Shown: positions 7,433-15,054 of the stretch, piece by piece
Numbering within the stretch: position 1 is the stretch's first letter
Layout: the number at the start of each line of letters is the position of its first letter
Assembly: GCA_947499775.1 (NCBI GenBank)
Contig: CANMPY010000002.1
Location: 1 to 29,266, forward strand
Length of the DNA: 29,266 bases
Direction of reading: 5' to 3'
Source: Bacteroidota bacterium
GTDB taxonomy: Bacteria > Bacteroidota > Bacteroidia > NS11-12g > UBA9320
Notes under the pieces: generated by a model
What the model was told of the DNA's origin: nothing
The model's database searches: none
What the model saw: only the letters and a program-made list of their open reading frames with translations
Position numbers and translations under genes: made by a program

Positions 7433-8992
7433 TTATTCTTTAATAAATTTAGCATAATAAACCTTAGCAGACTTTTGGGTCGTTAACGTTAAAAAATAGT
7501 TTCCAGCCTTAAGTTTGCTTACATTAATATTCATCAATTCTAAGCTTTTTTCAATCCTATCATCATGGGTATAGGATTTGGATAACACCAAACGGCCAAG
7601 TTCATCGCAAATTTGTATTTCGGCTTCTTCTTCAGCAATCCCAAGATTTAGTTGATCGTGTACTGGGTTTTTAAAGCCTATTAATTTGATAGCTTTTGGC
7701 TGATATACTCTTGCAGGAATTAAGCTACTATCCTGTAGAATAGTCTCATCGCCTGCTTTATACTGCATATAATACACAAATGTAATCATCATTTCACTGG
7801 TTGTAGCCTCGCCTGATGAAACGTCTTTGGGCGGAATATTAGGATTGTTCGGGTTGTTTACGGTATTATCATAGGATACTATGGACTGAATTTTTGAACC
7901 ACTTGTAATTTTTTGCAAATATTGAAACCGATATTGACCTTGCCAATGAAAATCCCAATCGTTAATTTTTATTAATGGAATTGTATCTCCAGTAGCTGGT
8001 TTTACAAACACTTTTGTGCTTTTGCCGATAAGATGCATATGCGGCATTATCGACAGAAGCGATACATCAATGGGAATGTTAACGCTTTGATAAAATGTTT
8101 TTACTTGATCCTTTGGAATAACAAGCGGTCCATTTGTTATGTTGCCGTGCGACAAAACAGGTGAAATATACACCTCCCTTACCGAGGATTGAGTGGCAAA
8201 CCGTATTAAACATGTGGTACTATCTAATTGACCTTCCGAGCCTTCGGGATAGTGAATTTGCAAAATAATGCGTGCATTTTTATACATTTTCACACCTGTG
8301 CCACGCGGAAAAATAATAGGCTCAGAACCTGGAACATACGGTGCAATTAAAGTAGAATTAGCCGACCCCGTTCCTCCAAAATTCGTGTATCCAGGAAGTG
8401 GATCTGCATTATCCAAATCATCGGTATTGGATGTGGTATCTTGATAAACCAATACATGATGCACAATTTCAGAATTGCCAGGTAAGATTTCTACTGCTGA
8501 TATAAATTGATTAGCAGCTAATTTAGTTGGAACAGAAAAACACCTATAAATATCTCCAGTTTTTGCAGTTGATGTATAGGTTGGAATTGTAATTTTGAGA
8601 TCGTGCGTTCCAATTTTTGAATCGTTGGTATACTTAGGTTTTGGAGGCGCTTTACTCACAACGCCTTCAGGGGCTCCATTGTTAACCCAATTTACGATAG
8701 CATCAATATCCGACTGTTTCAATACCCTTTCATCGGCATAGTGCCGATAGCTCGGATCGCCTGGCCAAGGAGGCATTATTTTGTTTTGAACGTGATAGCT
8801 AATACTGCTTTTTCGTGCAAAGGCATCTGAATATTCTATTAAGGATGACGGCGCTAATCCTCCGTTATGATGGCATTTGGTACAATTTGCATAAAGTATT
8901 GGTGCAATATTTTCGGACCACGTAGGCGTTTGTGCAATTCCGGTTAATCCAAAACCTATACCTATTAAAACACTTAGTAATGTACGTTTCAT
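7433..8992 (-). CDS. Secreted cytochrome c / PHM-like copper monooxygenase fusion with T9SS sorting domain
   Basis: The 519-residue protein has four parts: a signal peptide (1-20); a cytochrome c-like domain (about 24-108) with one heme site C37-TK-C40-H41 and a possible axial Met in IMPPWPG (M73); a PHM-like type II copper monooxygenase region (about 130-410); and a C-terminal beta domain (about 435-519, starting near IGFKNPVHDQLNL and ending AKFIKE) typical of T9SS cargo. Candidate copper ligands follow the order known in peptidylglycine hydroxylating monooxygenase: H178 and H179 (EIVHHVLVYQ), H247 (LQIHYPEG), H318 and H320 (MPHMHLIGK) and a Met at 401/402 (SEMMITF). The heme could feed electrons to copper outside the cell. 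The substrate is unknown. A lipoprotein gene lies upstream across a hairpin. Domain calls are strong; oxygenase activity is inferred. Confidence 0.85.
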   Translation of the reverse strand: MKRTLLSVLIGIGFGLTGIAQTPTWSENIAPILYANCTKCHHNGGLAPSSLIEYSDAFARKSSISYHVQNKIMPPWPGDPSYRHYADERVLKQSDIDAIVNWVNNGAPEGVVSKAPPKPKYTNDSKIGTHDLKITIPTYTSTAKTGDIYRCFSVPTKLAANQFISAVEILPGNSEIVHHVLVYQDTTSNTDDLDNADPLPGYTNFGGTGSANSTLIAPYVPGSEPIIFPRGTGVKMYKNARIILQIHYPEGSEGQLDSTTCLIRFATQSSVREVYISPVLSHGNITNGPLVIPKDQVKTFYQSVNIPIDVSLLSIMPHMHLIGKSTKVFVKPATGDTIPLIKINDWDFHWQGQYRFQYLQKITSGSKIQSIVSYDNTVNNPNNPNIPPKDVSSGEATTSEMMITFVYYMQYKAGDETILQDSSLIPARVYQPKAIKLIGFKNPVHDQLNLGIAEEEAEIQICDELGRLVLSKSYTHDDRIEKSLELMNINVSKLKAGNYFLTLTTQKSAKVYYAKFIKE

Positions 8993-9014
8993 AATTCTTT
9001 ATAATACAATGCAT

Positions 9015-9051
9015 AAAGGCTTGGCAAACTCAAACGGAATACCGAGCCTTT
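9015..9051. terminator. Stable hairpin between the lipoprotein and cytochrome/copper-oxygenase genes
   Basis: AAAGGCTTGG (9015-9024) pairs with CCGAGCCTTT (9042-9051), ten pairs with one G-T wobble across a 17-base loop. No long T-run follows on either strand. It could end the upstream lipoprotein transcript (minus strand), act as an attenuator or processing site, or set unequal expression of the two genes. Confidence 0.5.
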
Positions 9052-9067
9052 GGCACTAAACTTAAAC

Positions 9068-9937
9068 TTATCTTACTGTATAAATATATTCTTTACCATT
9101 TAAGATTGCTTTAGCGGTACGGTCGCAAGCTTCATTATTAAATGGATCATAATCTATGGCAATTTCTTTACCGGAAGTTGTATTCTTAAGGGTCAATTTT
9201 CCTTTTACAAAGGTTTGAGCGCAACCAAGCTCAATTTTCTTTTTTAGCGGGATATCAATTGTAACGGTAAACGCTTCGCCTTTGCGATTAGTACCTGATG
9301 CACTTCCTGTGATTTCAAAAATATCACCCAATAAGCCTGGACCTGCATCGTTTATCAATGTAATAGTTCGGTTGGCAGCCCAAGTTACTGTGCCATTGGT
9401 ATTGATGGCTTTTCCATTGGTTACGGCCATTGTAAATTGGTTTACCAGCGTTCGTGTGATTACTTTGGTACCCGATATTTGAGTCATTTCAGCACCATTG
9501 CCTCCAAAAAATTTATCGTTATCGGATATCGAAATGGTTAGTATGGACCCAATACTCAAAAATGAAGCTGACAAACTGAAATTAATTTTCCCTGCTCTAT
9601 AACGCCCGTCTCCACATAATTTACCAAAAGGCATACTTGTTCCTACAGGACCAAAATCAACACTAAATTCTTTTCCGTCGCCATCCGTAAATAAGCTGTC
9701 GGTTATCGTAAAAATTGCACCATTGGGCAAAATACTGCTTCCCCCTTTTTTAAGTCGTCCATCGCTAGAGGCTACATCCTGGCCTAAATCGAAAGCCGAA
9801 GTAAATTCATTTTCTGCTGTTGAATTGTCCTCTGCAGAAGTAATGGTTTCTAAAACTTCTAATTTGTCTTTGCCACATGAAAATAAAAACATAGTTGCAA
9901 CTAATGCTATTCCCAATATTAAATGTACTTTTTTCAT
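9068..9937 (-). CDS. Predicted outer-membrane or periplasmic lipoprotein, unknown function
   Basis: I do not recognise the family. The N-terminus MKKVHLILGIALVATMFLFS followed by C21-GKDK is a clear lipoprotein signal (signal peptidase II box LFSC). After a low-complexity acidic linker (about 25-60), the 289-residue protein is rich in Ser, Thr, Gly and beta-branched residues, with repeated strand-like patterns (FSVDFGPVG, GTVTWAANRTITL, GEAFTVTIDIPL). This suggests a beta-sandwich or barrel-like extracellular domain. Four cysteines remain after the lipid anchor (in KLCGDGRY, LGCAQT and NEACDRT), which could form disulfides. It lies directly upstream of the copper-oxygenase gene on the same strand, separated by a 75-base gap with a hairpin, so it could be a partner or surface anchor; that is inference from position only. 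Confidence 0.75.
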   Translation of the reverse strand: MKKVHLILGIALVATMFLFSCGKDKLEVLETITSAEDNSTAENEFTSAFDLGQDVASSDGRLKKGGSSILPNGAIFTITDSLFTDGDGKEFSVDFGPVGTSMPFGKLCGDGRYRAGKINFSLSASFLSIGSILTISISDNDKFFGGNGAEMTQISGTKVITRTLVNQFTMAVTNGKAINTNGTVTWAANRTITLINDAGPGLLGDIFEITGSASGTNRKGEAFTVTIDIPLKKKIELGCAQTFVKGKLTLKNTTSGKEIAIDYDPFNNEACDRTAKAILNGKEYIYTVR

Positions 9938-9979
9938 AATATTATCTAATTTATTGTATCGTGTTCAATCTGTAGACTT

Positions 9980-9987
9980 CAAATTTA
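9980..9987 (-). promoter_or_regulatory. -7-like promoter box (TAAATTTG) of the lipoprotein gene
   Basis: On the minus strand TAAATTTG matches TAnnTTTG and lies 42 bases before the ATG at 9937. The nearest upstream TTG is about 27 bases away, somewhat long for a -33 partner. Confidence 0.35.
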
Positions 9988-10041
9988 AGAATTTGGTTGC
10001 TTTCTTTAAAAACGCAACGTGCTGGATTATATTATTTTTAG

Positions 10042-11073
10042 TTAGGTTGCTAAATTAAGAAATTCTAAAATATTATTTTTAAATAGGTTTTTCTTCTGCT
10101 GCGCTGTTATGGAGTTATCTGTTTCGATAAACTTCCCATGTTCCAAATCGCCTAGTGGAAATGGATAATCTGTGCCATAAACTACCTTATCCATACCAAA
10201 GGTATCCATTATATACTGCAGTGCTTTAGTATCGTGTGTGATCCCATCTACCCAAAATTTACCCATATAACTTTTTGGGTTCATAACGTTATTAATATTA
10301 ACCAAATCGGGACGGCACGTATAGCCATGTGCAATACGCCCAAGGGTTAGGGCAAAAGACCCTCCCCCATGTGCAAACATTACACGCAGTTTTGGGAACC
10401 TATCGAAAACACCACCAAATATCATCGAGCAAATAGCCCTTGATTCTTCGGCCGGCATACCTACTAACCACGGCAACCAGTATTTTGTCATTTCTTTTTC
10501 GCCCATCATATTCCATGGATGAACAAATATGGACATGTTTAGATTTTCGGCTGCTTCATAAACGGGAAATAAAGATTTATCATCCAAATTTACCCCATCG
10601 ATGTTTGAACCTATTTCAACTCCAAGCATTCCTAATTTTGCTATCCGCTCCAACTCCTTCACTGCTAACTTAGAATCTTGCATTGGAAGGGTTCCTAAGC
10701 ACATAAACCGATTCGGATATTCATTTTGAACATTGCATAAATGATCATTCAAAAACATACACCAATCGGATGCATCCTCTGCTTTGGCCCAATAATTAAA
10801 CAATACAGGAATAGTACAAAGCAACATCATATCTACCTTATACTTATCCATATCCTTCAAAATAGCAGTGGGATCCCAACAGTTTCTACTTACTTTTCGA
10901 AAAAAAACGCCATCATCGCGATACATATCTTTGGTATCGGTAGCTAGGTCGTCCTTTAATTGGATAAATCCTTTGTAACCATATTTTTCAGCCAAACTAG
11001 GCCAATGACTTGGCATGATATGCGCATGACCATCAATTTTTATTATCTCGGAATGCAGTATTGGTCTTGGCAA
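10042..11073 (-). CDS. nbaD: 2-Amino-3-carboxymuconate-6-semialdehyde decarboxylase (ACMSD)
   Basis: ACMSD is a zinc amidohydrolase-superfamily enzyme that decarboxylates the ring-cleavage product ACMS to 2-aminomuconic 6-semialdehyde, steering tryptophan carbon away from quinolinate. The metal-binding motifs are in order, numbered from the TTG start: IDGHAHIMP (H16, H18), FVHPWNMMG (H185), FAHGGGS (H235) and YGTDYPFPLGD (D302). The frame also has an ATG at 11157, but that adds 28 residues overlapping the dioxygenase gene, whereas family members begin close to the HxH motif. The TTG at 11073 gives 343 residues, the family length, and lies 44 bases after the dioxygenase stop. It is the second gene of a two-gene unit with that dioxygenase, whose product is its substrate. 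Function is very secure; the start is not. Confidence 0.94.
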   Translation of the reverse strand: MPRPILHSEIIKIDGHAHIMPSHWPSLAEKYGYKGFIQLKDDLATDTKDMYRDDGVFFRKVSRNCWDPTAILKDMDKYKVDMMLLCTIPVLFNYWAKAEDASDWCMFLNDHLCNVQNEYPNRFMCLGTLPMQDSKLAVKELERIAKLGMLGVEIGSNIDGVNLDDKSLFPVYEAAENLNMSIFVHPWNMMGEKEMTKYWLPWLVGMPAEESRAICSMIFGGVFDRFPKLRVMFAHGGGSFALTLGRIAHGYTCRPDLVNINNVMNPKSYMGKFWVDGITHDTKALQYIMDTFGMDKVVYGTDYPFPLGDLEHGKFIETDNSITAQQKKNLFKNNILEFLNLAT

Positions 11074-11117
11074 AATATTTACAAAATATAATTTAAAGGT
11101 TTTGTTGTCTAAACGTA

Positions 11118-11648
11118 CTACACAAAGCGAGGGTCGGTCTCCATAATATGGCCGCATTTTTTGCAGGTCCGCATGTCTTCAGAGCCATAATATTCCTTAA
11201 ATCTGGGGATAAAGTCTTTTTCTATATCGTTTAATACAAAAAAAGATTCGTGCAGTTTATGGTTGCATTGTTCACAAAACCATAGCAATCCATCCAACAT
11301 TTCTCTATCTGCACGTTTCACTTCTATTACTAAACCCATTGTTCCCTCTGGCCGAACAGGCGAATGAGGTGTATTGGCAGGTAATAAAAACATTTCACCT
11401 TCATTAATCGGGATATTCACAGCTTTACCATCTTCTTGAATCCTTACAACAATATCACCTTCAAGTTGATAAAACAATTCCTCAGTTTCATTATAATGAT
11501 AGTCTTTTCGGGCATTGGGGCCCGAAACCATCATTACAATATAATCACCGGCTTCCGTATATAAATTGCGGTTACCTACTGGAGGCTTCATCTCATGTCG
11601 ATGTTCTTGAATCCACTGTTTAATATTAAAAGGGCGACGAATACTCAT
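11118..11648 (-). CDS. nbaC: 3-Hydroxyanthranilate 3,4-dioxygenase
   Basis: This cupin-fold Fe(II) dioxygenase opens 3-hydroxyanthranilate to 2-amino-3-carboxymuconate semialdehyde. The 176-residue length and residue numbering match the bacterial enzymes: iron ligands H51, E57 and H95 (KDYHYNETEELFYQ and PANTPHSPVRP), substrate-contact residues in the same region, and a rubredoxin-like second metal site C125-EQ-C128 and C162-KK-C165. The ATG at 11648 is the only reasonable start. It is the first gene of a two-gene minus-strand unit with ACMSD, consistent with immediate consumption of the unstable semialdehyde. The upstream spacer has an inverted repeat at 11751-11816 that could carry regulation. 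Confidence 0.97.
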   Translation of the reverse strand: MSIRRPFNIKQWIQEHRHEMKPPVGNRNLYTEAGDYIVMMVSGPNARKDYHYNETEELFYQLEGDIVVRIQEDGKAVNIPINEGEMFLLPANTPHSPVRPEGTMGLVIEVKRADREMLDGLLWFCEQCNHKLHESFFVLNDIEKDFIPRFKEYYGSEDMRTCKKCGHIMETDPRFV

Positions 11649-11750
11649 AATTTTAATGATTAAAAAATCGAAATTATCTAAAAAAAATGAAATTATCAGC
11701 GAATACTGCGAATTACCAAATTATTTTTTGTTTAATTGACTCTGAATATT

Positions 11751-11816
11751 ACGAAATAACACCATAAATTTCATCAAAAACAGGAGTAGCTTTTATAAAC
11801 ATTTTAGTTATTTCGT
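11751..11816. repeat. 10-bp perfect inverted repeat in the divergent spacer
   Basis: ACGAAATAAC (11751-11760) and its exact complement GTTATTTCGT (11807-11816) are separated by 46 bases, between the divergently transcribed dioxygenase/ACMSD unit and the 11877 gene. The spacing fits paired operator half-sites better than a terminator. The DNA is AT-rich, so chance cannot be excluded. Confidence 0.4.
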
Positions 11817-11876
11817 TTTTTTTGGTGTTGGTTTGCAGCTTCTAATTTTCACATAATCAACCTTACAATTAGTTCA

Positions 11877-12419
11877 ATGGAACCAAATCGATTTTTATTT
11901 AAACTTACCGCCATTTTATTTCAATATTTATTTTTGATTTTCGTTTTTATTCCGATCATTTATTTGGCACACCTTATTAAATATAATTTCAATACTGAAG
12001 CCATTGTGTTTATACGTGTTCTATTTTTTGCCATTGCTTTTGCCATGCCATTTGCCGTTGCAAATGCCTTTGCGTTTGCAAAATTTGAAAATAATGATTT
12101 GACCTACTATTTAAAATGCAGACAATATCATTCGGTTGTTATTGATGAGAAAGCTTCAACTCTATTGAAAAATACTGTAGACCATTTGGAGAGTAAACCC
12201 TTTTGGAAACTCATCAAACAGGACGAATGTACTGCCCATTTTAAGGTTAAAAATATACTCATTTTTGATGATGTGACCATTTCAACACATAGAAATTCAG
12301 ATACACAAACCCTACTCACAATTAGCAGCATACCTAAATTACGAATTTTATTTCTTGACTTCGGTCGTAATTATCAAAATATTATTACGGTATTATTAGC
12401 TACTAAATCAAACACATAA
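11877..12419 (+). CDS. Small membrane protein with two transmembrane helices, unknown function
   Basis: The family is not recognised. The 180-residue protein has two hydrophobic helices, about 8-32 (AILFQYLFLIFVFIPIIYLA) and about 42-66 (AIVFIRVLFFAIAFAMPFAV), joined by a short polar loop. A soluble domain of about 110 residues follows (KFWKL-type helix, then strands FKVKNILIFDDVTIST and QTLLTISSIPKLRILFLDFG). That tail has the look of a small alpha/beta domain on the cytoplasmic face. Only two bases separate its stop from the GTG of the FMN reductase gene, so they are probably co-transcribed. No function is proposed. Confidence 0.7.
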   Translation: MEPNRFLFKLTAILFQYLFLIFVFIPIIYLAHLIKYNFNTEAIVFIRVLFFAIAFAMPFAVANAFAFAKFENNDLTYYLKCRQYHSVVIDEKASTLLKNTVDHLESKPFWKLIKQDECTAHFKVKNILIFDDVTISTHRNSDTQTLLTISSIPKLRILFLDFGRNYQNIITVLLATKSNT

Positions 12420-12421
12420 CC

Positions 12422-12982
12422 GTGAAAATTACCATCCTTTCAGGTTCATCAAGACCCGATAACAATACCATGAGATTGGCATTAGCAATTGCCAATCAAC
12501 TTCCAGAAGCACAGATAATCGATTTCAAAGATTACGATATTCCATTTCCAAATCAAGGTGGGGTAGATAGAACTAACCTTACTGCTTTTCAAGCCCAATT
12601 GCTAACCGCCTTTGAAGAAGCTCATTTACTGTTTGTGCTTTCTCCTGAATACAACTGGTTTCCATCGGCCGAACTTATCAATATGGTACATCAATTAGCC
12701 AATAGCTCGCACATTCGTATTTTTAACAATAAAGTTTTTGCATTTTGCGGCGTTTCAAGCGGTGCAGGCGGTCGAATTCCAACCATACAACTCGGTAATT
12801 TATTTGATAAAATTCTCAATGTATTTAATATGAATTCCATTACGAGTCCTAAAAAATTTGAGGCTCGGTTTATAATGGATGTATTAGATAAAGACGGGAA
12901 ATCACTAGGCAATAGCGAATTCGATGCCGGTTTAAAACAATTTATCGATCATAGTGTTAAACTGGCCAAAAAATGGAATTAG
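12422..12982 (+). CDS. NADPH-dependent FMN reductase family protein
   Basis: This flavodoxin-like-fold protein of 186 residues should bind FMN and reduce it, or a quinone, dye or metal, with NAD(P)H. The phosphate-binding loop ILSGSSRPDNNTMRLA lies right at the N-terminus, and SPEYNWFPSAELINMV corresponds to the family's PEYNxxxPxxLKN motif. The loop FCGVSSGAGGRIPTIQL matches the later flavin-contact region. The start is a GTG at 12422, two bases after the preceding stop; it places the phosphate-binding loop where the family has it. The substrate cannot be told from sequence. It may serve as a general flavin or quinone reductase. Its coupling to a small membrane protein is the only context. 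Confidence 0.88.
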   Translation: MKITILSGSSRPDNNTMRLALAIANQLPEAQIIDFKDYDIPFPNQGGVDRTNLTAFQAQLLTAFEEAHLLFVLSPEYNWFPSAELINMVHQLANSSHIRIFNNKVFAFCGVSSGAGGRIPTIQLGNLFDKILNVFNMNSITSPKKFEARFIMDVLDKDGKSLGNSEFDAGLKQFIDHSVKLAKKWN

Positions 12983-12983
12983 G

Positions 12984-13709
12984 TCATTTCGAATTGCGTT
13001 TAAAGGTCTCCCAACATTGGCTGAAGTGATAGAAAAAATCATATTCCGAAGCGTTTAAAACAAAATAGCTGCTTACCGGACACAGCATAAGCAAGTCATC
13101 TAGTTTAACCGATTTATCATTGGTAATTAAGTACAACTTTCGAGAGGGAAGCCTAATTTCAATCTGATCGCGCAAAAGGAGATCAGAATAAATAGCATCC
13201 ATTTTTGTTCGTTCCCTCCCATTGCGACTGAAATTTTCATAAATTAAACTTATAGGGCTCGAAATAGTTGGAACACTGCGATTTAAATGGCGATTTATTT
13301 CTTCCTTTTTATCATCGCTTAATCGTTTACCGCTAATGGTAACTGGAATCAATTCAACACTCTTTTTTTTTAAATAAATTTTTAGTTTACCAGTACTCGA
13401 ATCACAAAGTTTTTTTACCGGGATAAACCTTTTTTGATATCCAACATGCCCTACGATTAAAGTATCACTTTTAGTACAATTTATTTCAAAGTATCCTGAT
13501 TCATCAGAGGTTGTTGCCGTAAACTTATTTTTAAGACTCACCACCGCAAACGGAATTTTTGAAAAACTATCTGACTCATAAAGCCATGCTTTTAGTGTAA
13601 AATTTTGAGCAAAGAGGGTTGAAACAGGAGAAAGTAAACAATACATTCCAATACCAACAAGTCTACTAACAAGGCGCTTTTTTCTTACTTTTAAATTTAA
13701 CTTTATCAA
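12984..13709 (-). CDS. CarboxypepD_reg-like domain protein, exported
   Basis: The protein has a signal peptide (KKRLVSRLVGIGMYCLLSPV, cleavage after LFAQ) followed by a carboxypeptidase regulatory-like domain: the NFTLKAWLYESDSFSKIPFA start, TTSDESGYFEINC, and DTLIVGHVGYQKRFIPV. This is the domain usually found at the N-terminus of TonB-dependent receptors, but here no plug or barrel follows; about 110 unassigned residues come instead (ELIPVTISGKRL, then MDAIYSDLLLRDQIEIRLPS). Such stand-alone proteins are common in Bacteroidota and their role is unclear. Starting further upstream would overlap tag, so the TTG at 13709, 31 bases after the tag stop, is preferred. The frame also has upstream ATG and TTG codons inside tag. 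It is likely co-transcribed with tag. Confidence 0.78.
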   Translation of the reverse strand: MIKLNLKVRKKRLVSRLVGIGMYCLLSPVSTLFAQNFTLKAWLYESDSFSKIPFAVVSLKNKFTATTSDESGYFEINCTKSDTLIVGHVGYQKRFIPVKKLCDSSTGKLKIYLKKKSVELIPVTISGKRLSDDKKEEINRHLNRSVPTISSPISLIYENFSRNGRERTKMDAIYSDLLLRDQIEIRLPSRKLYLITNDKSVKLDDLLMLCPVSSYFVLNASEYDFFYHFSQCWETFKRNSK

Positions 13710-13740
13710 TTGTACTAGAATGGGATTTAAAAAAATTAGG

Positions 13741-14304
13741 TTACACTTTTCTTGTAAAACATGAATTGAGATGATCATTTACCATGCCAACTGATTGCAT
13801 ATAGGCATAGCAAGTAGTACTTCCAATATACTTAAAGCCTCGTCGCTTCATGTCTTTGCTCATGGCATCACTTTGGGCCGAAGTTGCTGGCAATTCCTTT
13901 AGCGTATTCCACGAATTAGTAACGATTTTATGATCGGTAAATTGCCATATATACTTTGAAAACGTTCCGAATTCTTGAACACACCCCAAGTAAAGGGTAG
14001 AATTATTTATAGCAGCTTTTATCTTTCCATTGCTGCGAATAATGCTACTATTCTGCATCAGTTCATTCACCTTTTGGTCGTTGTAATTCGAAATAAGCAT
14101 AGCATCAAAATTATCGAATGCTGTTCTGAAATTTTCGCGTTTAGCGAGTATAGTATACCAACTCAAGCCAGCTTGAAATGTTTCTAAAATTAGATGTTCA
14201 AAAAGGTGATGATCGTCGTAGGATGGCACACCCCACTCCGTGTCGTGATACGTTTTATACAAATCATCCTTCTCGCACCACGAACATCGGCTTAATATCG
14301 GCAT
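13741..14304 (-). CDS. tag: DNA-3-methyladenine glycosylase I
   Basis: Tag removes 3-methyladenine from alkylated DNA and starts base-excision repair. At 187 residues it has the family length. Visible features are CSWCEKDDLYKTYHDTEWG at the start with zinc-ligand candidates C7 and H20, FQAGLSWYTILAKRENFR with the base-recognition E41 and W49, the helix-hairpin-helix-like segment NNSTLYLGCVQEFGTFSKYI, and the C-terminal SVGMVNDHLNSCF with H178 and C182 as the other zinc ligands. The ATG at 14304 lies immediately before CSWC, as in other Tag proteins. The CarboxypepD_reg gene follows 31 bases downstream without a functional link. Confidence 0.95.
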   Translation of the reverse strand: MPILSRCSWCEKDDLYKTYHDTEWGVPSYDDHHLFEHLILETFQAGLSWYTILAKRENFRTAFDNFDAMLISNYNDQKVNELMQNSSIIRSNGKIKAAINNSTLYLGCVQEFGTFSKYIWQFTDHKIVTNSWNTLKELPATSAQSDAMSKDMKRRGFKYIGSTTCYAYMQSVGMVNDHLNSCFTRKV

Positions 14305-14589
14305 ACGACAAAGTTATGCCGATTTGAACAATTTTGAATTTTTAATCCACCCTAACATTTGCTTATACTTTAGGATGCTATACATGTATTAAAATCATAA
14401 ACAGGCTTAGGCCATATTCAATAACAGCACGTGTATAACCATTGTAAAATTATTGGAATTTGCACAACCTACCGCAGCCACCAAAATAGCACAGCAATAA
14501 TAACTTTACATTTTCCTACTATATAATTACTTTAATAAAGGAGCCATCATATTTCTTGCAGTTTTTTTTTAAAAATTAAAATTACAATT
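14305..14589. other. Intergenic stretch without a recognised gene
   Basis: This AT-rich spacer lies between the divergent tag and DoxX-like genes. Both strands are broken by frequent stops, and no hairpin, repeat or RNA-like structure stands out. It must hold the tag promoter, but no clear TAnnTTTG box was seen for it. Confidence 0.5.
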
Positions 14590-14621
14590 TTGTGGTCTAC
14601 TTTTAAATTGTACTATTTTTG
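14590..14621 (+). promoter_or_regulatory. Bacteroidota-type promoter of the DoxX-like gene
   Basis: TTG (14590-14592), a 21-base spacer and TATTTTTG (14614-14621) match the -33/-7 layout TTG-N19-23-TAnnTTTG. Transcription would begin about 14628, which supports the ATG at 14649 over the TTG at 14619. Confidence 0.55.
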
Positions 14622-14648
14622 AGGAAGCTTTCAACACATAAAAAGAAA

Positions 14649-15026
14649 ATGGAAAAAAGAAAATTAATTATTTATTGGGCAGCCACAGCCTTATTATCGT
14701 TTGGGATGCTGGGCAGTGGAATTTCACAACTTCTTCATGTTAAGGAAATGGATGATCTCATCGCGCATGTGGGCTACCCGTTGTATTGCATGAACATTAT
14801 TGGCGTTTGGAAAATACTTGGTGTAATTGCAATTTTAATTCCTGGTTTTCTGCTACTTAAGGAATGGGCATACGCTGGCTTCTTTTTTCTAATGACAGGC
14901 GCATTGCTATCGCATTTATATATGGGGGATGGTGGCGATGCTATTTTTGGGCCATTATTTCAAACTCTATTTATTGTATTGTCTTGGTATTTTAGGCCAC
15001 CACATAGAAGATTAAGTATTAAATAG
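14649..15026 (+). CDS. DoxX-like family small membrane protein
   Basis: The 125-residue protein has four hydrophobic helices: about 6-22 (IIYWAATALLSFGMLG), a middle helix with IIGVWKILGVIAILIPG, then AYAGFFFLMTGALLSHLYMG and PLFQTLFIVLSWYFRP. The order of helices and the G-x-x-K-ILG-x-x-A pattern fit the DoxX-like (DoxX_2) family. Members have been tied to quinone or redox-linked membrane functions, but the role of this subgroup is not known. The ATG at 14649 is chosen because the promoter just upstream would leave the alternative TTG at 14619 outside the transcript. The gene stands alone, with a small unknown gene 28 bases downstream in the same direction. Confidence 0.85.
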   Translation: MEKRKLIIYWAATALLSFGMLGSGISQLLHVKEMDDLIAHVGYPLYCMNIIGVWKILGVIAILIPGFLLLKEWAYAGFFFLMTGALLSHLYMGDGGDAIFGPLFQTLFIVLSWYFRPPHRRLSIK

Positions 15027-15038
15027 GTAAATCTAAAA

Positions 15039-15046
15039 TACCTTTG
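15039..15046 (+). promoter_or_regulatory. -7-like promoter box (TACCTTTG) before the 15055 gene
   Basis: TACCTTTG matches TAnnTTTG and ends eight bases before the TTG start at 15055. No -33 TTG is seen at the normal distance. If used, the mRNA would be nearly leaderless with a TTG start. Confidence 0.35.
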
Positions 15047-15054
15047 TTACCATT

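Noticed and set aside
9723..10058. 111-codon plus-strand reading frame over the lipoprotein 5' end
   Set aside because: It is antisense to the lipoprotein signal peptide region and its promoter; it has no domain or ribosome-binding context.
14305..14589. Possible small lipoprotein or RNA gene on the minus strand between tag and the DoxX-like gene
   Set aside because: A short LLLLCYFGGCG-like stretch appears in one frame but has no start codon and stops after a few codons; no RNA fold was evident.
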